From Streptomyces bikiniensis (GTDB lineage Bacteria; Actinomycetota; Actinomycetes; Streptomycetales; Streptomycetaceae), in the NCBI GenBank assembly GCA_000716465.1, contig JNWL01000010.1, positions 83,180 through 147,179 on the forward strand: a DNA stretch of 64,000 nucleotides, given 5' to 3'. The notes beneath the pieces are model-generated. The model was not told the DNA's origin and searched no databases. It saw only the letters and a program-made list of their open reading frames with translations. A program made the translations under genes and the position numbers. Every line of letters starts with the position of its first letter. Within the stretch, counting starts at the first letter, position 1. Shown piece after piece: positions 52,513-61,501 of the stretch.

Positions 52513-53744
52513 GGCAGCTCCATGGTGAGGGTGGTCGGTCCGCCCGGCTTGCTGTTGATCGCGAGCAGGCCGTCGAAGGCGGCGAGCCGGCGCTCGATGC
52601 CGCGCAGCCCGGTGCCGCGCGAGGGGTCGGCGCCGCCCCGGCCGTCGTCGATGACCTGGCCGCGCAGCGCGCCGGCCTCGTACCAGAGGTCGATGCTGAC
52701 ATGTTCCGGGTCGGCGTGCTTGGCGGCGTTGGCGAGGGCCTCGGCGACCGCGAAGTACATGGCGGACTCCACGGGCGCCTCGGGGCGGCCGGGCAGGTCG
52801 GCGTTGACGGTGACGTCGAGCGGGCTGTCCAGGGCGAGGGCGCGCACCGCGTCGGCGAGGCCCCGGTCGGCGAGCACCGGCGGGTGGATGCCCCGGACCA
52901 GGTCGCGCAGTTCGGTGAGGGCCGCGGCGGACGCCTTGCGGGTGTCGGCCAGGATGGCGCGGACGGCCTCCGGGTCCTTGCTGAGGAGCTGCTCGGCGAC
53001 GCCGAGGTTCATGCCCAGGGCGACCAGGCGGGCCTGCGCCCCGTCGTGCAGGTCCCGCTCGATGCGGCGCAGTTCGGCGGCGGAGCTGCTGACGGCGTCG
53101 CTGCGGCTGTCGGTGAGGCGGCGGACGCGCTGGGCGTTGCGGCTGGGGGCGAGCAGGGTGCGGGCCAGCGAGGCGTGGGCCCGGAGCAGGGCGGGGCCGG
53201 TGGCGAGGCCGCCGGCGAGGACGAGGACGCCGAGGGCGGCGCAGTACCAGGCGGAGGTGAGGTCGCTGATCCGGACCCACAGGTAGTAGTTGGTGCCGGC
53301 GTCGGCGATGGGGCCGTAGATCGCGGGCATCAGCATGCCGCCGATGCCGCCGACGACGAGGGCGAGGGGCATCAGGGCGGCGATCACCCCGACCACCGGG
53401 TTGACCAGCGTCCAGGCCAGGTCGCGCCAGGTCGCCGGGTCGGTGAGGACCCAGTGGGTCCGCTGCCACTGCCCCTTGAGGCCGGGCGCGGGGGCGGGGG
53501 CGGGGAGGTAGGGCCGCTCGATCGGCCGGCCGGACCAGTGCCCGGCGATTCGGCGGGACGCGTCGACCGTGGTGCGCAGGGCGACGGCGAGGGCCGGGAC
53601 GAGGAGCACGCCCAGGCCGATGCCGAGGAGCGAGACCGCCGTCAGGAACAGGCAGAAGAGGACGAGTTCGGCGATCGCGAGGCCGAGGACGGGCAGTCCC
53701 TTTCCTGCGGCGCGGAAACCCTCGCGGATGTTCAGCTTGGTCAC
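52497..53744 (-). CDS. NarL/DesK-type sensor histidine kinase (second system)
   Basis: 415 residues from the GTG at 53744 (VTKLNIREGFRAAGKG). The frame is open further upstream, but without protein character. Four N-terminal membrane segments lie in two pairs (about 20-55 and 120-220). The HisKA_3 domain has His233 in [13 protein letters not shown], and the ATPase region has AEALANAAKHAD and DDGRGG. It is divergent from the serine hydrolase gene, which it may regulate. It shares the layout (N-terminal duplicated span pairs, linker, HisKA_3) with the kinase at 43273-44490. Confidence 0.92.
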   Translation of the reverse strand: MTKLNIREGFRAAGKGLPVLGLAIAELVLFCLFLTAVSLLGIGLGVLLVPALAVALRTTVDASRRIAGHWSGRPIERPYLPAPAPAPGLKGQWQRTHWVLTDPATWRDLAWTLVNPVVGVIAALMPLALVVGGIGGMLMPAIYGPIADAGTNYYLWVRISDLTSAWYCAALGVLVLAGGLATGPALLRAHASLARTLLAPSRNAQRVRRLTDSRSDAVSSSAAELRRIERDLHDGAQARLVALGMNLGVAEQLLSKDPEAVRAILADTRKASAAALTELRDLVRGIHPPVLADRGLADAVRALALDSPLDVTVNADLPGRPEAPVESAMYFAVAEALANAAKHADPEHVSIDLWYEAGALRGQVIDDGRGGADPSRGTGLRGIERRLAAFDGLLAINSKPGGPTTLTMELPCALS

Positions 53745-53920
53745 GGTCGTCCCATTCCCCTCGGTGTGCGGCTCCCTGCCGCGTCGATGTCCTGAGTCTT
53801 GTCGATCGGGGTCCGGTGCGCAGGGGACGTGCGTCCCGTCCGCGAGGGTGTACCCAGGTACCCCCCGGGACGCCACCGAGGTGGCTGGGGCGCCCGCCCC
53901 GCGGCGACTTGACTGGACCC
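53745..53920. promoter_or_regulatory. Divergent promoter region, kinase and serine hydrolase
   Basis: 176 bp between the divergent starts. It contains a short GGTGTACC-CA-GGTACC symmetric patch (around 53846-53861) and further GGTG/CACC repeats, which could serve the NarL regulator. The Shine-Dalgarno match for the serine hydrolase is weak. No -35/-10 pair is convincing. Confidence 0.4.
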
Positions 53921-55849
53921 ATGACAATGCGACTGCGACCGCGACTGAGGCACCTGCTCCTCCCGCTCTGCGCGCCGCTGCTCCTGGCGGCCGGCACCGG
54001 TACCGCCTCCGCGGCGCCGGAGACCCGCGCCGTGGCCGGGGCGTCCGCGCAGGCGGCGCCGTCCGGCCTGGCCGGGGCCGTCGACTCCCTGGTGCGCCGG
54101 CAGCTGGCCGAGCACCGCATCCCCGGCGCCTCCGTGGTGGTCGTGGAGAACGGCCGGCAGGTCCTCACGCGGGGGTACGGCGTCGCCGACGCCGCCGCGG
54201 GGACGCCGGTGGACCCGGCCCGCACCGGCTTCTTCCTCGCCTCGGACGCCAAGCTGTTCACCGCCGTCGCCGTCCTCCAGCAGGTCGAACGGGGCCGCCT
54301 GGACCTGGCGGCCGACGTCAACCGGTACCTCACGGCGTTCAAGGTGAAGGACACGTATCCGGGGCACCCCGTGACGGTACGCGATCTCCTCACGCACACG
54401 GCGGGGTTCGACAACACCATCATCGGGCGCGCCGCCACCCGGCCCGAGGACGTCCGTCCGCTGGGCGAGAGCCTGGCCGCCCACCAGCCGCGCCGGGTGC
54501 GCCCGCCGGGCGAGCTCTCCAGCTACGACAACTACGGTGTGGCGCTCGCCGGTTACCTGGTCGAGACGGTGACGGGCACGCCGTTCGCCGGCTACCTGGA
54601 CCGCGAGGTGCTGCGCCCGCTGGGCATGACGCGGACGAGCTTCGCGCAGCCGCACGCCCCCGCGGTCGCCGCCGGCCTGGCCCGCGGCCACCGGCCGGAG
54701 GGCGGGGGCCAGCGGGTCCAGGACGGGCAGTACGGCGACTGGTCGCCGACCGGCGCCGGCGCGGTCACCACCGCCGCCGACATGGGGCGGCTGCTGCGCG
54801 CCCTGCTGGCGGGCGGCGGACCGGTGCTGTCGGAGCGCTCCGTCGAGGCCCTGACGAAGCGGCAGTTCGGCAACGACGACCGGCTGCCGGGCCTCGGCTA
54901 CATCCTGGAGGAGCGGGTGCGCGCCGGGCAGCGGATGCTGGTCAAGGACGGCGACCTGCCCGGTTTCCACGGCAACCTGGCGCTGCTGCCCGGCCGCGAC
55001 GCCGCGGTGTACGTGGTCTACAACGGCGACGGCGAGAACGGCACCGCCGCCTACGCGGGGCAGGAGGTCGTGGACCGCTTCGCCGACCACTTCGGGGCAG
55101 CGGCCGGCGCGCGCCGCTCCGTTTCGCTCGCCGACGTCGCCCCGTACGAGGGCGAGTACCGCTCCACCCGCACCAGTTCCTCGGAGCTGACCCGGGTGAG
55201 CGCCCTGATCGGCTCGGTGCGGGTGAGCGCGGGCGACGGCGCGACGCTGACCACGACGGGCCTCTCGCGCGACCCGGAGGCCGCCGCGCGGCACTGGGTG
55301 CAGCTGAGCCCGGGGCTCTTCCAGGAGCGCGGGGGGCAGGACCGGATCGCGTTCCGCGACGGGCGCCTCACGGTCGCCTCCGACGCCTCCGTCTCGTACG
55401 AGCGGCTGCCCTGGTACCTCTCCCCCACGCTGCACCAGCGGGCGCTGCTCGGCTCGCTGGCCTTCCTCGCCCTGACGGTGCTCGCGCTGCCGGTGCCGGC
55501 CCTGGTGCGGCGCCGCCGGCCGGGCACGTCGGCCGGGGCGCGCGCCGCCAAGCTGCTGCTGTGGATCTCGGGTGCGCTGATCACCGCGGCGACGGTCTGC
55601 TTCGTGCTGCTGTCCGCCGACCCGAACGCCCTCAACCGGACGGTCATCGTGGGCGATTCGCCGCTCCTGAAGGCGGTGCCGGCGCTGACCGGCGTCGCGC
55701 TCGCGACCACCGGCGCCATGGTGGTGTGCGCCTTCCTCTCGTGGCGGCGGCGCTGGTGGCGGGTGACCGGCCGGGTGCACTACACGTGCAGCACGCTGGC
55801 GGCGCTGGTCTTCCTCGGGGTGGCCGCCTCGTACCGGCTGGTGGGCTGA
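53921..55849 (+). CDS. Secreted serine hydrolase (class C beta-lactamase/DD-peptidase fold) with C-terminal membrane helices
   Basis: 642 residues from the ATG at 53921. A signal peptide (about 1-32) leads to a beta-lactamase-fold domain: nucleophile Ser108 in LASDAKLFT (SxxK with Lys111), Tyr202 in SSYDNYG (YxN motif), and DLPGFHGN replacing the usual HGG-like third motif. A beta-rich linker region follows. The last 150 residues hold about four membrane helices (LALTVLALPVPALV, LLLWISGALITAATVCFVLL, quoted in parts). Family members act on peptidoglycan stem peptides or esters. Membrane anchoring and the neighbouring kinase suggest a cell-wall role. Confidence 0.9.
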   Translation: MTMRLRPRLRHLLLPLCAPLLLAAGTGTASAAPETRAVAGASAQAAPSGLAGAVDSLVRRQLAEHRIPGASVVVVENGRQVLTRGYGVADAAAGTPVDPARTGFFLASDAKLFTAVAVLQQVERGRLDLAADVNRYLTAFKVKDTYPGHPVTVRDLLTHTAGFDNTIIGRAATRPEDVRPLGESLAAHQPRRVRPPGELSSYDNYGVALAGYLVETVTGTPFAGYLDREVLRPLGMTRTSFAQPHAPAVAAGLARGHRPEGGGQRVQDGQYGDWSPTGAGAVTTAADMGRLLRALLAGGGPVLSERSVEALTKRQFGNDDRLPGLGYILEERVRAGQRMLVKDGDLPGFHGNLALLPGRDAAVYVVYNGDGENGTAAYAGQEVVDRFADHFGAAAGARRSVSLADVAPYEGEYRSTRTSSSELTRVSALIGSVRVSAGDGATLTTTGLSRDPEAAARHWVQLSPGLFQERGGQDRIAFRDGRLTVASDASVSYERLPWYLSPTLHQRALLGSLAFLALTVLALPVPALVRRRRPGTSAGARAAKLLLWISGALITAATVCFVLLSADPNALNRTVIVGDSPLLKAVPALTGVALATTGAMVVCAFLSWRRRWWRVTGRVHYTCSTLAALVFLGVAASYRLVG

Positions 55850-55907
55850 GGCGCGGCGGGGCCGCCGCGGCGGGGTGGTCACGGTCGCTCCTTCGTCGGA
55901 CGCGGGA

Positions 55908-55937
55908 GGGCCCGGGCAGGAGGTCCTGCCCGGGCCC
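55908..55937. terminator. Bidirectional terminator between the serine hydrolase and the sbnB-like gene
   Basis: 14-bp stem GGGCCCGGGCAGGA (55908-55921) / TCCTGCCCGGGCCC (55924-55937), in the gap between convergent stops at 55849 and 55965. Confidence 0.85.
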
Positions 55938-55964
55938 CGTCGTGCGTGGCGGGTGGGGTCGGGG

Positions 55965-56972
55965 CTACCAGCGGCTGGTCTCGCCGAAGAAGTCCGCGAT
56001 CTCGACGGCGTCGCCGGAGGCGCGGGCGGCGCGGAAGACGTGCAGGCCGACCGCGAGGTCGAGGACGCCGAGGCCGAACGGGGAGAAGACGACGGGCTTG
56101 TCGTCGCCGACGGCGACCTCGCCGCGGACGAACTGGGCGAGGGTGCCGGTGACGAAGTGCCGGTCGCCGTACTTCTGCTCGGCGAGGTGCGGGGAGGTGT
56201 TGGCCTTCAGGCAGTGCTCGACGTCGTCGAGGATGTTGTACGCGCCCTCGATGAGCTCCGGGCCGAGGTCGCGCAGCGAGATGTTGAGGACGACCTGGCC
56301 GGGGGCGAGGGCGTCCGGGTCGGTGATGTACGGCTCGGCGGCGGTGGTGGCGAGGACGACCAGGTCGGCGCCGGTGAGGGCGGCGGTGAGGTCGGACTCG
56401 GTGCCGGCCGGGTAGCCGAGGGCGTCCGTCGCGTGGGCGGCGAGCGCGGAGCCGTACTCCTCGTTCTTGTCGTGGACGGTGACCCGGCCGACCTCCCAGT
56501 CGCGGGCGCGGAAGAACTCCAGGATGTTGCGGGCGATGATGCCAGCGCCGACGACGGTCAGCCGGGCGGCGGTGCGGCCGCCGGTGAGCTGTTCGGCGGC
56601 GAGGACGGCGGAGGCCGCGGTGCGGGCCGCGCTGATCTGCGAGGCCTCCAGGCAGGCGAAGGGGTAGCCGGTCTCGTGGTCGTTGAGCAACAGGGCGGCC
56701 GAGGCGCGCGGGATGCCGCGCCGGATGTTGGCCGGGAAGCTGCTGATCCACTTGATGCCGGAGACGTCGGCTTCGCCGCCGAGGTGCGCGGGGAGCGCGA
56801 TGATGCGGGCGTCCGGCTTCTCGGGGAAGCGCAGGAAGTAGCTGTCGGGGTTCACCGAGTCGCCCGCGTGGTGGGCGAGGTAGGTGTCGCGGACGACGTC
56901 GACGATGTCCTGCCGGGAGGCCGAGATGATCTCCCGCGCGGTCTTGCCGCCGACGACGCTGAACTCGTACAT
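55965..56972 (-). CDS. sbnB: SbnB-like enzyme, L-2,3-diaminopropionate biosynthesis (ornithine cyclodeaminase family)
   Basis: 335 residues from MYEFSVVGGKTAREIISASR. An N-terminal substrate domain has NPDSYFLRFPEKPDARIIALPAHLGG (quoted in part); a Rossmann fold has TVVGAGIIARNILEFF and DLVVLATTAAEPY. In the staphyloferrin B pathway, SbnB oxidises N-(1-amino-1-carboxyethyl)-glutamate to release L-2,3-diaminopropionate with NAD+. The partner SbnA-like gene is at 61502-62482 in this window. It follows the MMPL gene on the minus strand with a hairpin between them. The start has a weak AAGGAA Shine-Dalgarno sequence. Confidence 0.92.
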   Translation of the reverse strand: MYEFSVVGGKTAREIISASRQDIVDVVRDTYLAHHAGDSVNPDSYFLRFPEKPDARIIALPAHLGGEADVSGIKWISSFPANIRRGIPRASAALLLNDHETGYPFACLEASQISAARTAASAVLAAEQLTGGRTAARLTVVGAGIIARNILEFFRARDWEVGRVTVHDKNEEYGSALAAHATDALGYPAGTESDLTAALTGADLVVLATTAAEPYITDPDALAPGQVVLNISLRDLGPELIEGAYNILDDVEHCLKANTSPHLAEQKYGDRHFVTGTLAQFVRGEVAVGDDKPVVFSPFGLGVLDLAVGLHVFRAARASGDAVEIADFFGETSRW

Positions 56973-57010
56973 GGAGAGGGTTCCTTGGGATCGTGAGCGG
57001 ATGGGAAGGC

Positions 57011-57040
57011 GCGGGCCGCCGCCGGTCGGCGACGGCCCGC
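57011..57040 (-). terminator. Hairpin between MMPL and sbnB-like genes
   Basis: GCGGGCCG (57011-57018) / CGGCCCGC (57033-57040) with an inner GCCG/CGGC stem, 13 nt after the MMPL stop. It could reduce read-through into the sbnB-like gene. Confidence 0.5.
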
Positions 57041-57052
57041 GGTGGGGGAGGG

Positions 57053-59323
57053 TCAGCGGTCGGCGAGGGTATGCCCGGCCGGGGCGGTGCGCGGGACCGC
57101 GGAGTGCTCGGAGTGCTCGGCGTGCGCGGCGTGCTTCGGGGCGGGCGTCGCCGCCTCCTCGCCGTGGGACAGCTCGGGCAGCCACTTCAGCCAGGACGGC
57201 AGCCACCAGTTGGAGCGGCCGAGGAGGGCCATCACGGCGGGCAGCAGGACGGCGCGGACCAGGGTGGCGTCGAGGAGGACGGCGACGGCCAGGCCGACGC
57301 CGAGCTGCTTGAAGTCCTGCATGGACAGGGTGCCGAAGACCGCGAAGACGGCGACCATGATCATGCCGGCGCTGGTGACGACCCCGGCGGTGGAGCGGAT
57401 GCCGTGGGCGACGGCGGTGCGGTTGTCGACGCCCTGGTCGTACGCCTCGCGGATCCGGGACACCACGAAGACGTGGTAGTCCATCGAGAGGCCGAAGAGG
57501 ACGACGAAGACGAAGAGCGGCATCCAGGACTCGATGGCGCCGACGGCCGTGGTGCCGACCAGCTCGTCGCCCCAGCCCTTCTGGAAGACCGCGGTCATGA
57601 CGCCGTAGGCGGCGACCACGGAGAGCAGGTTGAGGACGATCGAGGTGACCGCGATGACCGGTGAGCGGAAGCAGAGCAGCATCAGCAGGAAGCTGACGCC
57701 CATGACGAAGGCGAAGACGGGCACGATCGACGACTTGAGCTGGTCGTTGTAGTCGGTCGAGAAGGCGAGGTCGCCGCCGACCAGCGCCTGGTCGGCCGCG
57801 TCCTTCCCCAGGGTGGCGGGGATGAGGTCGCCGCGCAGCTCCTCCAGGGCGCGGACCGAGGTGGCGTTGCGGCCGTCGCCGGCGAGCGGCGCGCTGATGA
57901 CCGCGATGTCCTCGGCCTCGTGGACGGTCACCTCGACGGGGTTCTTGACGTGGCCGGAGGCGAGGGCGCGCTCCTTGAAGGCGTCGACGGCGCCGGTGGC
58001 CCGCGCGGAGGTGATGTCGTCGGTCTTGAAGACGATCTGGGCCGGGGCCGGGGCGCCGGGGAAGACGTCCTCGATCCGCTGGGCGGTCTTCGCGGTGACG
58101 TTGTCGGCGGGCAGCAGCTGGTCGAAGCCGAGCTTCTCGGTCTTCATGGACAGTGCCGGGGAGGCCAGGGCGAGGAGGAGGGCGATGCCGAGGACGGCGA
58201 AGACGGCGGGCGCCCTGAGGACCGCGCCGAGCAGCCGGCCGGGCTTGTCGCCGACGGTGCGGACGACGGCCTTGCGGCGCAGGCCGGGGATGCGGCCGGC
58301 GTCGATGCGGTCGCCGAGCATGGCCATCACGGCGGGCAGCACCGTCATGGAGCCGAGCACCGCGATGAGGACGACCTCGATGGTGGCGATGGCGAAGCCC
58401 TCGAAGACCGTGAGGCCGGAGAGGAACATGCCGGACATGGCGACGGCCACGGTGAGGCCGGAGATGAGCACGGAACGGCCGGAGGTCGCGGCGGCGATGC
58501 GCAGCGCGCTGTCCTTGTCGCGGCCGGCGGCGCGCTCCTCGCGCTCGCGGCGGATGTAGAAGAGGCAGTAGTCGACGCCGACGGCGAGGCCCATGAGGAG
58601 CAGCACCGAGTTGGTCATGGCGTCGACCGGGACGAGCTGGCTGGAGAGCGCGAGCAGGCCCATGGCGGCGACGCACGCGGTGATGGCGAGGATCAGCGGG
58701 AGGACGGCGGCGAGGAGCGCGCCGAAGACGACGAGCAGGATGCCGAGGGCGACGGGGACGGCGGTGAACTCGGCGCGGGTGAAGTCCTCGCCGAGGGAGT
58801 CGTTGATGCCCTTGAGGCCGCTGGCGGCGCCGTACTGGCCGAAGGTGACCTCGGCGTGCGCCCCGTCCGCCTTCGCGAGGGCGTCCACGACGGGCTGGAT
58901 GCGGTCGGCGGCGGTGTCCGGGTCGCCCTTGACGGCGAACTGGACGAGGGCGTCGTGCTTGTCCTCGGAGATCGCGCCGGTCTTGTAGGGGTCGCCGATG
59001 CTCTGGGCGAGGCCGGTGCCGTCCACGGCGGCGATCGCGTCGGCGACGGCCTTCTTGAACGCGGGGTCCTCCGCGGTGAGTTCGCCGCTGTGGACGAGGA
59101 CCATCTCGGGCGCCGGGGTCTTGATGCCGGCGTCGACGAGGACGCGGGCCGCACGGCCCGACTCGCCCGTCCCGTAGTCGGCCTCGGTCAGGCTCTTCTG
59201 GCCCGCCATGCCGCCGAGGACCGTGAGCGCGATGACGGCGAAGAGCCATCCGAAAAGTGCGGTCTTGCGGTGCCGGGCGCTCCAGGCGCCCAGTGAGGCC
59301 GCCAGATTTCGTTGCCTTGCCAT
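57053..59323 (-). CDS. MMPL-family RND transporter
   Basis: 756 residues from MARQRNLAASLGAWSARHRK (ATG 59323, behind GGGAGAGGT). A single N-terminal span is followed by a large extracytoplasmic loop, then five spans with the GLAVGVDYCLFYIRRERE region. A second loop and another set of spans (FGLSMDYHVFVVSRIREA) give about 12 in all. Actinobacterial MMPL proteins export lipids and natural products using the proton gradient. Here it is divergent from the ABC exporter and NRPS genes, so it is probably the cluster's export pump. Confidence 0.93.
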   Translation of the reverse strand: MARQRNLAASLGAWSARHRKTALFGWLFAVIALTVLGGMAGQKSLTEADYGTGESGRAARVLVDAGIKTPAPEMVLVHSGELTAEDPAFKKAVADAIAAVDGTGLAQSIGDPYKTGAISEDKHDALVQFAVKGDPDTAADRIQPVVDALAKADGAHAEVTFGQYGAASGLKGINDSLGEDFTRAEFTAVPVALGILLVVFGALLAAVLPLILAITACVAAMGLLALSSQLVPVDAMTNSVLLLMGLAVGVDYCLFYIRREREERAAGRDKDSALRIAAATSGRSVLISGLTVAVAMSGMFLSGLTVFEGFAIATIEVVLIAVLGSMTVLPAVMAMLGDRIDAGRIPGLRRKAVVRTVGDKPGRLLGAVLRAPAVFAVLGIALLLALASPALSMKTEKLGFDQLLPADNVTAKTAQRIEDVFPGAPAPAQIVFKTDDITSARATGAVDAFKERALASGHVKNPVEVTVHEAEDIAVISAPLAGDGRNATSVRALEELRGDLIPATLGKDAADQALVGGDLAFSTDYNDQLKSSIVPVFAFVMGVSFLLMLLCFRSPVIAVTSIVLNLLSVVAAYGVMTAVFQKGWGDELVGTTAVGAIESWMPLFVFVVLFGLSMDYHVFVVSRIREAYDQGVDNRTAVAHGIRSTAGVVTSAGMIMVAVFAVFGTLSMQDFKQLGVGLAVAVLLDATLVRAVLLPAVMALLGRSNWWLPSWLKWLPELSHGEEAATPAPKHAAHAEHSEHSAVPRTAPAGHTLADR

Positions 59324-59696
59324 TACCTCTCCCAGTGGGACGTCAGCGGGGGACCCTTGATGAGCGACGTCTCTCACTGTAGATATCGGGGGCCCTCCGG
59401 CCTCCCCTCCTCATATGTCAGGCAACTGCCGCTGCAGGATACTGCCAGCGGCCCGCCGCAAGGCCCTGCAGCATGTTGCAGCGGCAGCCTGCGGCCAGCT
59501 GGAGCGACGCGATCCGGCCAGTTCGGCCGTTAGGTTCCTACTCGTCGGGAGTTGCGCGGCGGAAGTGGCCGACACGGTGCCCGCCGAACGGAAAAGACGG
59601 CCGGCGATCCGCCCTCCATTTACCCACTCCGCTCCGTGCCCACCCAGCCCATAATCAGCCAACCAATTTCACCCGATGTGTGAAAGGGGGAATTCC
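59324..59696. promoter_or_regulatory. Divergent promoter region of the NRPS cluster, with inverted repeats
   Basis: 373 bp without a gene between the MMPL and DrrA-like genes. Two inverted repeats stand out: GCCGCTG (59428-59434) / CAGCGGC (59446-59452) and CTGCA-N6-TGCAG (59466-59481). They are plausible sites for an unseen cluster regulator. The right end has GAAAGGGGG, the Shine-Dalgarno sequence of the DrrA-like gene. No -35/-10 pair can be fixed. Confidence 0.5.
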
Positions 59697-60680
59697 GTGA
59701 ACACCGCGATCGAGGCGGCCGGCCTGACGAAGCAGTACGGCCGCCACCGCGCCCTGGACGGCGTGGACCTGTCGGTCGAGGCGGGCACCGTGCTCGGCCT
59801 GCTCGGGCCCAACGGAGCGGGCAAGACCACCACCGTCCGCACGCTCGCCACCCTGCTCGAACCCGATGCCGGCACGGCTCGCGTCGCGGGCTTCGACATC
59901 GTCCGGCAGCGCCGCGAGGTGCGCCGCCGGATCGGTCTCGCCGGGCAGTACGCCGCCGTCGACGAGCTGCTGACGGGACGCGAGAACCTCGTCCTGCTCG
60001 GCCGGCTGCTGCGGCTCGGCCGCCGGGGAGCGGCGGCCCGCGCGGCTCAACTGCTCGCGCAGTTCGAGCTGGAGGCCGCCGCCGACAAGCCCGCCAAGGA
60101 GTACTCCGGCGGCATGCGGCGGCGCCTCGACCTGGCCGTCAGCCTGATCGCCTCGCCCGAGGTGCTCTTCCTCGACGAGCCGACCACCGGACTCGACCCG
60201 GCCAGCCGGGCGACCCTGTGGCGGATGGTGCAGGACCAGGTCGACCAGGGCGTCACGGTCCTGCTGACCACCCAGTACCTGGAGGAGGCGGACTTCCTCG
60301 CCGACCGGATCCTGGTCGTCGACCGGGGCCGGGTGATCGCCGAGGGCACCTCCGACGAGCTGAAGCGGAAGGTGGGCGGCGAACGCCTGGAGGTGGCCGT
60401 CGCCGACGGCGCCGCGCTCGCGCAGGCCGCCGCGGTGCTCGCGCCGCTCGCGGTCGCCGCGCCGCAGCTCGACGAGCGGCAGCGGACCGTCCACGTGCAG
60501 CTGCCGGACGGGATGGGCGCGCTGGCGTCCGCCGCGACGGCGCTCGACTACGCGGGCGTCACCGTCGAGGAGTTCGCGCTGCGGCGCCCCTCGCTCGACG
60601 ACGTGTTCTTCCATCTGACCGGCGAGCCGACGGGCACGCCGGCCCCCCACGACGCGGCGAAGGCGGAGGCGTCCCTATGA
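59697..60680 (+). CDS. ABC exporter ATP-binding protein (DrrA-like)
   Basis: 327 residues from the GTG at 59697 (VNTAIEAAGLTKQYG). Walker A is GPNGAGKTT, signature YSGGMRRRLDLA, Walker B VLFLDEPTTGLD, and the Q-loop reads AGQYAAVDELL. The C-terminal region matches the daunorubicin-resistance DrrA family, whose members pair with a DrrB permease to export the pathway's own product. It overlaps the permease gene as ATGA. It is first in the plus-strand operon leading into the NRPS. Confidence 0.95.
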   Translation: MNTAIEAAGLTKQYGRHRALDGVDLSVEAGTVLGLLGPNGAGKTTTVRTLATLLEPDAGTARVAGFDIVRQRREVRRRIGLAGQYAAVDELLTGRENLVLLGRLLRLGRRGAAARAAQLLAQFELEAAADKPAKEYSGGMRRRLDLAVSLIASPEVLFLDEPTTGLDPASRATLWRMVQDQVDQGVTVLLTTQYLEEADFLADRILVVDRGRVIAEGTSDELKRKVGGERLEVAVADGAALAQAAAVLAPLAVAAPQLDERQRTVHVQLPDGMGALASAATALDYAGVTVEEFALRRPSLDDVFFHLTGEPTGTPAPHDAAKAEASL

Positions 60681-61480
60681 GTTCGGTGCTTGCCCACGGC
60701 GGTGACGTCGCGGCCCTCACCGGCCGGCACCTGCGCCATCTGCGGCGCACCCCGGAGAAGATCATCGGCGTGGCCCTGACACCGGTCGCGATGGTGGTGA
60801 TCCTCGGCTACCTCTTCGCGACCGTCGTCGAGGTGAAGAACACCGGCGGCAGCTACCGCGAGTACATCATGGCCGGGGTCTTCGCCCAGGTCGGCCTCTC
60901 CTGCATCGGCATCACCGCGATCGGGGTCGCCGGCGACCTGGGCAAGGGGCTGATCGACCGGTTCCGTTCGCTGCCGATGGGCCGGGCGACCGTCCTGGTC
61001 AGCCACACGCTGGCGGACCTCGCCGCGGCGGCGCTGAGCATCGGGCTGGTGGCCGTGACCGGCCTGGCGGTCGGCTGGCGGGTGCACGGCTCGTTCCTGG
61101 AGAACCTCACCGGCTTCCTCCTGCTGCTCGGCTTCGCCTACGCGATGCTCTGGGTCGGCGCGCTCCTCGGCATGGTGATGCGCAACCTGGAGGCGATCAG
61201 CGGCGTGGCCGCCCTGCTCCTGGTGCTCTTCTCCTTCCTCTCCAGCTCGTTCATGCCGCTGACCGGTCTTCCCGGCTGGCTGCGGGCCGTCGCCGAGTGG
61301 AATCCGGTCAGCGCGGTCTCCGAGGCCTGCCGGCAATTGTGGGGAAACACCGGCGCGACTGCCCCCGGCAGTTTCCCGGTGGAAAACGCGGTGCTCGTCT
61401 CGGCGATCAGCATCGGTCTGCTCATCGCCGTTCTCATACCTCTCAGCCTGCGCGTGTACCGCATTTCGGCAACGCGATAG
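60677..61480 (+). CDS. ABC exporter permease (DrrB-like)
   Basis: 267 residues with six membrane spans of the ABC-2 family: PVAMVVILGYLFATVV, then FAQVGLSCIGITAIGVAG, AALSIGLVAVTGLAV and ISGVAALLLVLFSFLSSSF. The family signature FRSLPMGRATVLV is present. It forms the exporter with the DrrA-like ATPase, whose stop overlaps its ATG. It is followed 21 nt later by the sbnA-like gene, so export and precursor supply are in one operon. Confidence 0.94.
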   Translation: MSSVLAHGGDVAALTGRHLRHLRRTPEKIIGVALTPVAMVVILGYLFATVVEVKNTGGSYREYIMAGVFAQVGLSCIGITAIGVAGDLGKGLIDRFRSLPMGRATVLVSHTLADLAAAALSIGLVAVTGLAVGWRVHGSFLENLTGFLLLLGFAYAMLWVGALLGMVMRNLEAISGVAALLLVLFSFLSSSFMPLTGLPGWLRAVAEWNPVSAVSEACRQLWGNTGATAPGSFPVENAVLVSAISIGLLIAVLIPLSLRVYRISATR

Positions 61481-61501
61481 CCTTGTCTTCCTGGGGGAAT
61501 C

